Source of the DNA: Candidatus Binataceae bacterium | GTDB lineage: Bacteria; Desulfobacterota; Binatia; Binatales; Binataceae | Assembly: GCA_035508495.1 (NCBI GenBank) | Contig: DATJMX010000058.1 | Coordinates: forward strand, 1-48,788 | Direction of reading: 5' to 3' | DNA: 48,788 nucleotides | Part shown: piece after piece, positions 25,789 through 33,318 of the stretch | Numbering within the stretch: the stretch's first letter is position 1 | How the letters are laid out: each line of letters starts with the position of its first letter | Position numbers and translations under genes: made by a program | The notes under the pieces: generated by a model | The model's input: the letters and a program-made list of their open reading frames with translations, nothing else | Told to the model about the DNA's origin: nothing | Database searches by the model: none

Positions 25789-28182
25789 ATGGCATGGCAA
25801 AGGGGGATGCGAGCCTGGTCTGCGTCGGGCTATGTAGTGCGCGACGCCGACATCCCGGATCGCCTCGAGCTCGATTCGTCGCCGCGCTCGCAAAGCGTCG
25901 AGACCTTTGTCATGACGCGCGCTGCGGAGCGGGCGTGGCTCAGGTTCAATCAGCATCTCGAAAGCGCGCGGGGCGCGGTCTTCTGGGTCAGCGGTCCTGC
26001 GGGATGCGGCAAGACTCATTTCCTGAATTATCTGCTCGCGCTGCAGAATCGCGCCGGCGCGATGACGGCCGAATCGTCAAGGCGGCTCACGTGCGGAATC
26101 GAACTGGCAGGCCGCGTCGGCGCTTCCGAGCTCGAGGCCTATCTGCTGAGCGCGATCGCAGAGCAGATCGGCGCGCGCGGCGACGAGTTGTGGCGCACGA
26201 TGCGTGGCGCGGCGGCGCTCCAGGTCGCGCTCCAGCAGGCGGCGCGCGTGGGCTTTCATGCCCTGACGATCGCGATCGATTGCGGGCTCGCCGAATGCCG
26301 GGCGGTTGACGATTACGTTGAGACCATCGCCGAGGTCGCAGCGAATGCGAAACGCGCGCGCTTAAATCTGATAATCGCGGCGCGCAGTCGCGGTCCGCGC
26401 GCGGCGCAGGCGCTCGAAGTCGCTCCCGCCGATTCGATCGAAGGCATCGGCGCGGCGATTCGCCGCACGCGCGAGCTTGGCGAGGGCGCCGATGCTCTGG
26501 TTGCGCGCGCATACGCCGGGATGGAGATGCGCGGATTCGATCCGCTCGGCATCTATCCATTTCATCCCCATGCGGCCGCGGCGCTGCCCGGGATTGCTGG
26601 ACCGCCACTCACGTTTGCCCGCGTCGCACGTATCGCGCTGGGTGCGGAGCAGGCTAATCGCGAGCGCGTTGAGCGGCTCATTTATCCAGCGGATCTCCTC
26701 GCATTCGCAGCGACTGCGCGGCTCGGTGATTCGGGCACCGATGCGCTCGCGATCATTCGCGATGCGGCCCAGGCTTATGTCGGCAACGAGGCTGAGCTCG
26801 CGCGCGAGATTGTCGACACGCTGGTCGTCGAGCATCTTGCGGGTGTGACTGCATCATTGACGCTCACTGAGATCCAGGCGCGCCTGCCTTCGCTCGCGCA
26901 ACGGGTCGGCGAGTCGTGGACGCGCAATGCCATCGAAGGCGTGCTCGACCAGCTCGCGGCGCGGACGCGCGGCGTGATTCGATTTGATGCTGACGGCGCG
27001 CGGTTCGATCCATCGGCAGCGGCGGTGCCTGAGGTCGCGCGCTTCAACTCGGCGCTCAAGCTGGTGCGGCGCTTCGATCCTGCGCTCAGCGCGTCGCGCG
27101 AGCTGCCGGAGCTAAGCGCCAAGCTGAAGCGCCTCGAAAATGCGATGGGCTCGAGGGCGGACGCCGCGATTGGCGTCGAGCGTTTACTCGCGGGCGCGGT
27201 GCGCGAATCGGGAATGACGACGAGTGCGGAACAATCGCGAACGATCGCCGAGTTTGTCGCGCTCGCACAAGGCTCAGCGCGAGGGTTGATCGAGCTTGGC
27301 GCCGATTCCGCGCGCGCCGAAGCTGCGCTCAAGACGGTGGCGGCTTACGAGGCGATCGCGGCTGCGGCAGCGGCGATTCCACGATTGGCTACGATGCGCG
27401 AGTACCTGAAAGCCACCGGCCTGCGCGCCTCGAGCGAGCTGCCTTCGGGCCGCGACGGCGCGATCGTTGCGCTCGAGACTGAATGCGAGCTGCTCGCGAT
27501 CGAAACCAGCCCGCGCGCCCTGAGCGCGATTCCACGCGCGCTCAAGGCGCTCGAAGCGCGTTTTCAGAAATTCAAGTGGACCTATGTTCAACTCTATTGC
27601 GTCGCGCACGAAAACTGGCGCGCTGAGCTCGCGCGCCTTGATCCGATCGCTGAAGATGCGCGGCGGCATCTCGAGGCCCTCACGCGCTTGAACGCGATAA
27701 GCGCGCTCGGTCCGCCCGTATCGGCGGAGCTCGACGCCGCGGTGAAGCTGGTCGCCACTCGCGTTCGGCGCTGCGACTTCGACGGACCGCTCGCGCCTGA
27801 GACGATGCCGCGCTGCCCCGGATGTTCGTTCACGCTCGGCACTGAGCCGCCGCGCCAGGCGCTTAGCGATTTGCTGGATCGCCTGCGGCGCGCGATCAAC
27901 TCCAAGCTAGCCGCGCTTTCGCAGAGCGTGATCGCCGCGCTGATTCGCGAGCACGACACGGGGCGCCGGCTCGAAGGGGTGCTCAAGATTATCCAGGCAT
28001 CGCAGACCGACGCTCTCGTGCAAGTGCTCGACGAGCGGCTCGCGCGCTACCTGGCGCAACTGCTCGACGATAATCTCGGTGCGGCGCAGCCGCCGCGCCA
28101 ACCGATCTCGATCGTTGAACCGGCAAGCTCACACGCGCCAATGCGTCGCCACGCTCGCGATCCAAATAGTCGGTTTAAGTGA
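25789..28182 (+). CDS. Large P-loop ATPase resembling DUF6079/BrxC/PglY
   Basis: A 797-residue cytoplasmic protein. Walker A is GPAGCGKT (69-76), followed by HFLNYLL. The Walker B candidate is LTIAID (Asp164), without the usual following Glu, and LNLIIAARSRG (192-202) may be sensor 1. YPFHPHAAAALP (256-267) resembles a conserved block in BREX-type ATPases. The C-terminal part reads KWTYVQLYCVAHENW (about 596-610) and CPGCSF (676-681), matching by eye the C-terminus of DUF6079 proteins. Long alanine-rich helical regions lie between. DUF6079/PglY/BrxC proteins act in phage-defence systems, but no methyltransferase, PglZ phosphatase or other BREX gene is nearby. The start is ATG at 25789 with no strong ribosome site; family placement is from memory of motifs. 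Confidence 0.7.
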   Translation: MAWQRGMRAWSASGYVVRDADIPDRLELDSSPRSQSVETFVMTRAAERAWLRFNQHLESARGAVFWVSGPAGCGKTHFLNYLLALQNRAGAMTAESSRRLTCGIELAGRVGASELEAYLLSAIAEQIGARGDELWRTMRGAAALQVALQQAARVGFHALTIAIDCGLAECRAVDDYVETIAEVAANAKRARLNLIIAARSRGPRAAQALEVAPADSIEGIGAAIRRTRELGEGADALVARAYAGMEMRGFDPLGIYPFHPHAAAALPGIAGPPLTFARVARIALGAEQANRERVERLIYPADLLAFAATARLGDSGTDALAIIRDAAQAYVGNEAELAREIVDTLVVEHLAGVTASLTLTEIQARLPSLAQRVGESWTRNAIEGVLDQLAARTRGVIRFDADGARFDPSAAAVPEVARFNSALKLVRRFDPALSASRELPELSAKLKRLENAMGSRADAAIGVERLLAGAVRESGMTTSAEQSRTIAEFVALAQGSARGLIELGADSARAEAALKTVAAYEAIAAAAAAIPRLATMREYLKATGLRASSELPSGRDGAIVALETECELLAIETSPRALSAIPRALKALEARFQKFKWTYVQLYCVAHENWRAELARLDPIAEDARRHLEALTRLNAISALGPPVSAELDAAVKLVATRVRRCDFDGPLAPETMPRCPGCSFTLGTEPPRQALSDLLDRLRRAINSKLAALSQSVIAALIREHDTGRRLEGVLKIIQASQTDALVQVLDERLARYLAQLLDDNLGAAQPPRQPISIVEPASSHAPMRRHARDPNSRFK

Positions 28183-28191
28183 GATGCGAGC

Positions 28192-28434
28192 CTAGGCGGC
28201 GCGCTTTTGCTTAGGTCCGGGCGGGAAGGCACTGGCGCGCTTGCGGCGCGGCCGGAAATTGAGCCGATCGAGCAGCCGAAAATACCGGTTACGAACGATC
28301 TCGAGAGCCCAGAGAATTCCCATCCCAAGGAGCGCACCTATGCCGCGGAACATCTCGAGCACGAACTCGAACCCGCGAAGTTCATTGATCTGGAGCGGCG
28401 CCTCTGGCTGCTGATTTTCCATCAGTTCAAACAT
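28192..28434 (-). CDS. Small single-pass membrane protein
   Basis: An 80-residue protein with one hydrophobic helix (about 22-47, FEFVLEMFRGIGALLGMGILW region) and a basic tail (RPRRKRASAF...PKQKRAA), predicting an N-out/C-in or peripheral membrane topology. I do not recognise a family. It is convergent with the ATPase gene, whose stop lies 10 bp away. The ATG at 28434 is 2 bp from the base of a strong hairpin (28436-28474), and Met5 at 28422 is an alternative; neither has a good ribosome site. The opposite strand is also open here, but this strand has the better codon pattern and the membrane helix. Confidence 0.55.
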   Translation of the reverse strand: MFELMENQQPEAPLQINELRGFEFVLEMFRGIGALLGMGILWALEIVRNRYFRLLDRLNFRPRRKRASAFPPGPKQKRAA

Positions 28435-28435
28435 T

Positions 28436-28474
28436 AAAGGGCGGAGCCCTTCTATGCAAGGTGCTCCGCCCTTT
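28436..28474 (-). terminator. Strong hairpin terminator between two leftward genes
   Basis: A 12-bp perfect stem AAAGGGCGGAGC (28436-28447) with GCTCCGCCCTTT (28463-28474), and a nested CCTT/AAGG stem inside. It lies 18 bp after the stop of the exported protein gene (28493-29305). The A/T ends let it work in both directions, so it may also stop read-through from the ATPase gene. Confidence 0.75.
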
Positions 28475-28492
28475 TCAGGTTCCGGGTTCAGG

Positions 28493-29305
28493 TCATGGAG
28501 GTGGCGGAAGCGCCGGCGCTGAGGCCGATGCCTCGCCGGAGGGACTTGCAGCTTCGAAGTTGTCCATGATCGTGAGCGTCACGTTATCAAAGCGCGCTTG
28601 GGAATCATCGCGGGTCCACAGTCCGATCTTGCCCTTGGCGATCTTCGAGTCGTCGATGTCGAAGACCATTTTGTCGTTGTCGTAGGCCGTGAAATGGCCG
28701 CCCTGCGCGATCACCTTGAGCTTGTACCAGGTGTCCTTGTCGGTCGGAACCACCTGCTGCTTCAGGACTTCGAGCTTGCCCGCCGTCACGCGCGAAATCG
28801 CGAAATAGTCACTCGGGCATCCTGCGGACAATACGTAGTAGTTCGAAGCATCGACGTACCGGAAAATCAGACCGCCTGAGCAATCGAAGCGGCCACCCAC
28901 CGACTTGAACGAAGCTTCCAGGGTGAGATCGCCATATTCCTTGGGATCGTCAAAGATCGCGATTGGATAGTACTCCAGCGCATGCGTCAGCGATGACACG
29001 AGGCTCCCGGCTTCGATGCCGAACGTATTAGGCTGGCTCGGCGCGCTCGGATCGGGAATCACCGTCCAGTCGCCCTCGATCGCCTTCCATCCCTGTGCCA
29101 CGTTGCCGGCCTTATCGGAATCGAAATTCCATACTTTCTGCTCAGGTGTGGGCGTCGCCGTCGGCGTCAGTGTCGCCGTGGGGGTCGGCGTCTCCTTGGC
29201 CTTCTTCTTACCTCTTGAATGAGCGGCGGGGCTCATCACCAGCACGATCGCGACCGCGCCCGCTGTCGCGACTGCGGCGCTCCGCAGCCAACTACTTCCT
29301 GTCAT
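28493..29305 (-). CDS. Exported LamG/DUF1080-like jelly-roll protein
   Basis: A 270-residue secreted protein. The N-terminus is a signal peptide (MTGSSWLRSAAVATAGAVAIVLV...), followed by a basic patch (RGKKKAK) and a TPTPTATLTPTATPTPE linker around residues 39-55, and it ends in a proline-rich tail. The central domain (about 58-250) has DASNYYVLSAGC and KDTWYKLKVIAQGGHFTAYDNDKMVFDIDD. These are typical of concanavalin-like jelly-rolls of the LamG/DUF1080 type that bind or cut carbohydrates. The catalytic status is unknown. It diverges from mraZ across a 307-bp gap and ends at a strong terminator. Confidence 0.75.
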   Translation of the reverse strand: MTGSSWLRSAAVATAGAVAIVLVMSPAAHSRGKKKAKETPTPTATLTPTATPTPEQKVWNFDSDKAGNVAQGWKAIEGDWTVIPDPSAPSQPNTFGIEAGSLVSSLTHALEYYPIAIFDDPKEYGDLTLEASFKSVGGRFDCSGGLIFRYVDASNYYVLSAGCPSDYFAISRVTAGKLEVLKQQVVPTDKDTWYKLKVIAQGGHFTAYDNDKMVFDIDDSKIAKGKIGLWTRDDSQARFDNVTLTIMDNFEAASPSGEASASAPALPPPP

Positions 29306-29568
29306 CGTCTATCCTTCCTCCGCCGCGATTCCGAGGCGATTTAAGTTATGAAGTGTAGAAAGCGAGAATCGGCGCGAGTTTCGCCAATGACGGGCGCTGC
29401 TGTCAAGCCAATAATCCCTGAAGATAGGAAGATTCTTCGGTATGGGGCCGGAATGGAGAGCACCTACTGAGTATTAGGATCGGATCCTGTTTTCGCCTTT
29501 TTTTCGCATACATAACTTGGGTCTAGTGATGTTTTTTTTTGTAACGCGACGCATTCTCCTTGACCTTG

Positions 29569-29603
29569 GTGGTTGAGAGTGGGAGATTGTGGGGCGTAAT
29601 GGA
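29569..29603 (+). promoter_or_regulatory. MraZ-box-like direct repeat array upstream of mraZ
   Basis: Four pentamers begin exactly 10 bp apart: GTGGT (29569), GTGGG (29579), GTGGG (29589) and ATGGA (29599). The two central ones fit the TGGGN-N5-TGGGN pattern that MraZ of E. coli binds. The repeat ends next to the mraZ ribosome site GGAGGAG. A TTGACC hexamer at 29560-29565 with GAGATT 17 bp downstream is a possible weak promoter that the boxes would overlap, which would give repression by MraZ itself. The rest of the divergent 29306-29612 gap holds T-runs at 29498 and 29532 and nothing else I can name. Confidence 0.7.
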
Positions 29604-29612
29604 GGAGTCGCG

Positions 29613-30062
29613 GTGTTCAACGGGCGGTACGAACATGCGATTGATGATAAGGGCCGAGTCGCTATCCCGGCTCGTTTCCGCGATATCCTCACGCGCGAAG
29701 GCCACGATAGCCTCTACGTCACCAACTTCTATTTCGATCGCGAAGCCTGCCTTGAGGTTTATCCTCCCTCGAACTGGGAAACCTTGCTCACCAAGGTACG
29801 CGAGAAGGCGAGCTTCGATCCAGACATGCAGGCGTTTGAGACTTTTTATATCGGGGGCGCGTTTGAAGTCCCCGTCGATCGCCAGGGGCGCATCTTGATT
29901 CCCGAGGTGTTGCGCAATCACGCCAAGCTCGAGCGCGACGTGGTGTTCTCGGCCCGCCGCGATCATTTTCAGCTCTGGAACAAGGAATTCTTCGAGCGCA
30001 TGCGCACCGCGAACGAAGAGAAGATGAAAGATCCGCAGTTCTACGCGAAGCTTGGGATTTGA
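29613..30062 (+). CDS. mraZ: Transcriptional regulator MraZ
   Basis: A 149-residue DNA-binding protein with two SpoVT/AbrB-like halves. The first has DDKGRVAIPARFRD (residues 11-24) and the second DRQGRILIPEVLRN (89-102), the twin D-x-x-G-R-x-x-I-P motifs of MraZ. It regulates its own dcw operon by binding TGGGN-type repeats upstream. GTG at 29613 is chosen because GGAGGAG at 29601-29607 lies 5 bases before it and the product starts MFNGRYEH, like other MraZ proteins. A GTG at 29589 in the same frame would place the start inside the repeat array. rsmH follows 6 bp after the stop. Confidence 0.97.
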   Translation: MFNGRYEHAIDDKGRVAIPARFRDILTREGHDSLYVTNFYFDREACLEVYPPSNWETLLTKVREKASFDPDMQAFETFYIGGAFEVPVDRQGRILIPEVLRNHAKLERDVVFSARRDHFQLWNKEFFERMRTANEEKMKDPQFYAKLGI

Positions 30063-30068
30063 CGGGCG

Positions 30069-30986
30069 ATGGCGCTGGCAGTGAGAAACGACGAAGGAGC
30101 GGGCCGGAAGCATGTGCCGGTGATGGTTGGGGAGGTGTGCGATTTGCTTTGCGCACACGGCCCGCTCGCTATCGTTGATGTGACGCTCGGCATGGGCGGG
30201 CACGCCGAGGCGATGCTCGCGCGCACACGCGCGCGTCTGCTCGGGATCGATCGCGATGAGAGCGCGCTCGAAGCGGCCCGCGAACGGCTCGCGCCGTTCG
30301 GCGATCGTGCGACGCTGCGCCACGGCGACTTCGGCGATATCGCCGCGATCATGCGCGAGGCCGGCTTTCCCGCGGCTGATGCGATCCTCGCGGATTTGGG
30401 GATGAGCAGTTTCGCGCTCGACGATGCCGAGCGCGGGTTCAGTTTCAGGTCGGATGGTCCGCTCGACATGAGGATGGACCAGTCGCAGGGCATGCGTGCC
30501 TACGACGTGGTCAATGAGGAAGCGGAGGCGGAGTTGGCGCGGATCATCTACACCTACGGCGAAGAGCGGGCCTCCAGGCGGATCGCCAAGACGATCGTGG
30601 AGGCCCGTCGACGCCGCCGTATCGAGACCACGGGCGAATTGCGCGCCCTGGTCGAGCGCGCGCTCGGGCCGCAGCGCCGCGGCGGCGTGCATCCTGCGAC
30701 CCGCACTTTCCAGGCGCTGCGTATCGCGGTGAATCACGAGATGGAAAGGCTGGCGCGATTTCTGCGCGAGGCGCCTGAGATGCTCGTGCCGCGCGGCAGG
30801 CTGGTGATCATTTCGTATCACTCGCTCGAGGATCGCCCGGTGAAGGAGCGTTTTCGCGAGCTCAGCTCCGACGGCAACTTCGCCCGCGTCACCACCAAGG
30901 TGATGAAGCCTTCAGCGTCCGAGACCGCCGCGAATCCGCGCGCCCGCAGCGCCCGGCTGCGATGCCTCGAAAGGAACGCGTCATGA
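30069..30986 (+). CDS. rsmH: 16S rRNA (cytosine1402-N4)-methyltransferase
   Basis: A 305-residue methyltransferase that modifies C1402 of 16S rRNA near the P site. The family opening KHVPVMVGEVCDLL, the AdoMet site VDVTLGMGGHAEAML (about 37-51), and DLGMSSFALDDAERGFSFRSDGPLDMRM are all present, along with the C-terminal ISYHSLEDRPVKERFR. Second in the dcw operon, as is usual. The stop overlaps the ftsL start by four bases (ATGA). Confidence 0.97.
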   Translation: MALAVRNDEGAGRKHVPVMVGEVCDLLCAHGPLAIVDVTLGMGGHAEAMLARTRARLLGIDRDESALEAARERLAPFGDRATLRHGDFGDIAAIMREAGFPAADAILADLGMSSFALDDAERGFSFRSDGPLDMRMDQSQGMRAYDVVNEEAEAELARIIYTYGEERASRRIAKTIVEARRRRRIETTGELRALVERALGPQRRGGVHPATRTFQALRIAVNHEMERLARFLREAPEMLVPRGRLVIISYHSLEDRPVKERFRELSSDGNFARVTTKVMKPSASETAANPRARSARLRCLERNAS

Positions 30987-31270
30987 GCGCGCGCAAGCGG
31001 CCGGCCAAGCCGCCCTCGAAGGCGGTGCCCGCGGTTCTGTGCGGGCTGATCGCGATCGTTGGCTTCACGACGCTGATGGTTCGCCTCGAAGCGACGCGCG
31101 AGGGCTACCGCATCTCGGCGCTGCGCGCGGAGAACGCAAAACTCGAAGACGAAAATCGCTACTTGTGGATGACCGAGGCGCAACTGAGCTCGCATGAGCG
31201 GCTGCGCACGCTCGCCGCCAAATACAATCTCGCTCCGCCAACCCGCGGGCAGATCGTGATGGTGCCGTGA
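30983..31270 (+). CDS. ftsL: Cell division protein FtsL
   Basis: A 95-residue bitopic protein: a basic cytoplasmic N-terminus, a membrane helix at about 14-33 (AVPAVLCGLIAIVGFTTLMV) and a periplasmic coiled coil at about 43-75 with LRAENAKLEDENRYL. FtsL links FtsQ/FtsB to FtsW/FtsI. Sequence conservation is low in this family, so the call rests on size, topology and position between rsmH and ftsI. ATG at 30983 has AAGGAA upstream and overlaps the rsmH stop; the ftsI start overlaps its own stop (GTGA). Confidence 0.85.
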   Translation: MSARKRPAKPPSKAVPAVLCGLIAIVGFTTLMVRLEATREGYRISALRAENAKLEDENRYLWMTEAQLSSHERLRTLAAKYNLAPPTRGQIVMVP

Positions 31271-33318
31271 ACGTCGCGGCCAAACAGCGCCGCGCCCGCG
31301 TGGGTGCGCTGACCTTCGCCCTCGCCGGGCTCTTCGCGCTGGCGATGCTGCGCCTGGTCGCGCTGGTCGCATTCGACGGCTCGCGGCTCGATTCGCTCGC
31401 CAACAGTGAGCATACCGAGGACGAGAAGTTAGCAGCCGCGCGCGGTCCGATCGTCGATCGCAACGGCGCGCCGTTCGCGCTGTCGGCCGACACGCGCTCG
31501 GTCTATGCGCACCCGAAGCAGCTCCTCGAAAACTCGACGGATGCTGAACGCGCCAAGCTCGCGGCTGCGATTGGCCTGACGCCCGCGCAGCTCGAAAATG
31601 AAATTCACAAGCCCGCGCCGTTCGTGTGGCTGGCGCGTCGTATCGCGCCCGAGAAGGCGCAGGCGGTCGAGGCGCTCGGAATCGAAGGCGTCGGCACGCT
31701 GAGCGAGTACAAGCGCTTCTACCCGGAGAGCAACCTGGCCGCGTCGGTGGTGGGGTTGGCTGGGATGGACGGTCAGGGGCTCTCCGGGTTGGAGCTCGAG
31801 TACGACAGGCAGGTGCGCGGCGAACAGGTCGCGCTGCACGTCTATCACGACGCGCTTGGCAAGCCGATTCTCGACACGCCGCTGGCGCTCAAGGCGCCAG
31901 AGCCGGGGGCACGGCTCGAGCTCACGATCGATTCGTCGATCCAGTCGCTTGCGGAATCGGAGCTGGCGAACGAAGTGCAGCAAAGCGGCGCCAAGCATGG
32001 CGCGGCGATCGTGCTCGATCCGTTTACCGGCGCCGTGATCGCGATGGCGAACGTTAACGCCGATCCGAACAATATCCACGACCGGCTGCATAACGCCGCG
32101 GTGCAGGATGCGTTCGAGCCGGGCTCGACGATGAAGGGTATACTCGCCTCGATCGCGCTCGCCGACGGTGTGATTACGCCCAACAAGCAAATCTATTGCG
32201 AGGGTGGCCGCTGGACCGTCGATCGGCGCACGATCCATGACGACTCGCCGCACGGATACCTCGACCTTGGCGGCATCATCGAAGTCTCGTCGAATATCGG
32301 CGCGGCGAAAATCGCGCTCTCGCTCGGTTCCGAGCGTTTCTATGAGGGTCTGCGCGCCTTCGGCCTCGGCCAGCGCACCGGGATCGATCTGCCCGGCGAA
32401 GCGGCGGGCCTGCTCAACAAGCCCAAGGGCTGGCGTCAGATCGATCTCGCCAATCACGGCTTCGGCCAGGGCGTCGCGGTGACACCGATGCAGCTTGCGG
32501 TCGCGTACGCGGCGATCGCCAACGGCGGCAATATCGTTCGCCCGCATATCGTGCGCGCGGCGTTCGATGCCGACGGCGGCGAAGTGCTGGAGCATCCGCC
32601 GCAGATCGTGCGCCGCGCGATCTCGCCCGACGTCGCGCATCAGATGAATCTGCTCCTGCGCAATGTCGTCAATGGTCCGGACGGCACCGGGCACAAGGCC
32701 CAGGTCGACGGATTCCTGGTCGCGGGCAAGACCGGCACGGCGCAAATGGTGAATCCCGAAAACGGAACTTACTTCCAGAATCGTCATGTCAGCTCGTTCG
32801 TCGGATTTCTGCCCGCCGACGATCCGCGGCTGCTGATCCTGGTCGTGCTATATGATGTCGGCCACGGCCACTTCGGCGGACTCGTCGCGGCGCCCGTCTT
32901 CAGCCAGATCGCGTCGGGCGCGGTGCGCGATCTTGGCATCACGCCGCCGACTCCCGATTATGAAGAAGCGAGCATCATTCCAACCAAGCTCCTGCATCCG
33001 CAGAAGACGCGGCGCGGCGTGCTCGCGATGTCCGATAGCGACGACTTCATTCCAGTGCTTACCGGCAAAAAGCTTGTTTCGCAGACGCCTGATTTTTCCG
33101 GCATGAGCCTCAGACGCGCGATCGATGCGGCCAAGCGCTTGCGCGTGACGGTCGAGCTCCAGGGCAGCGGCTACGTTGTATCGCAAGAGCCTGCGCCCGG
33201 CGCGCCGCTCAACCATTCGACGATCAAGCTCGAGCTGGCCTCGAGTACCGATGCGCTGCCGGAGCGCAAAGCCGGCAGGCTGATCCACGTAGCAATGAAC
33301 TCCAGGGGAGGGCGGTGA
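31267..33318 (+). CDS. ftsI: Penicillin-binding protein FtsI with C-terminal PASTA domain
   Basis: A 683-residue septal transpeptidase. A single N-terminal membrane helix (about 12-33) precedes the dimerisation domain; the transpeptidase domain has STMK (Ser287 to Lys290), SSN (341-343) and KTG (488-490). A PASTA domain (about 605-665, DFSGMSLRRAIDAAKRL...) closes the protein; this is common in Gram-positive PBPs and some Gram-negative lineages. It cross-links peptidoglycan at the septum with FtsW. The GTG start overlaps the ftsL stop by four bases, and its own stop overlaps the murE start the same way. Confidence 0.96.
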   Translation: MNVAAKQRRARVGALTFALAGLFALAMLRLVALVAFDGSRLDSLANSEHTEDEKLAAARGPIVDRNGAPFALSADTRSVYAHPKQLLENSTDAERAKLAAAIGLTPAQLENEIHKPAPFVWLARRIAPEKAQAVEALGIEGVGTLSEYKRFYPESNLAASVVGLAGMDGQGLSGLELEYDRQVRGEQVALHVYHDALGKPILDTPLALKAPEPGARLELTIDSSIQSLAESELANEVQQSGAKHGAAIVLDPFTGAVIAMANVNADPNNIHDRLHNAAVQDAFEPGSTMKGILASIALADGVITPNKQIYCEGGRWTVDRRTIHDDSPHGYLDLGGIIEVSSNIGAAKIALSLGSERFYEGLRAFGLGQRTGIDLPGEAAGLLNKPKGWRQIDLANHGFGQGVAVTPMQLAVAYAAIANGGNIVRPHIVRAAFDADGGEVLEHPPQIVRRAISPDVAHQMNLLLRNVVNGPDGTGHKAQVDGFLVAGKTGTAQMVNPENGTYFQNRHVSSFVGFLPADDPRLLILVVLYDVGHGHFGGLVAAPVFSQIASGAVRDLGITPPTPDYEEASIIPTKLLHPQKTRRGVLAMSDSDDFIPVLTGKKLVSQTPDFSGMSLRRAIDAAKRLRVTVELQGSGYVVSQEPAPGAPLNHSTIKLELASSTDALPERKAGRLIHVAMNSRGGR

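Noticed and set aside
28207..28437. A 76-codon plus-strand open frame over the membrane microprotein
   Set aside because: No membrane helix or domain, poor start, and weaker codon pattern than the minus strand.
29523..30821. A 432-codon minus-strand open frame opposite mraZ and rsmH
   Set aside because: Antisense to two conserved genes and covers the MraZ boxes; no recognisable domain.
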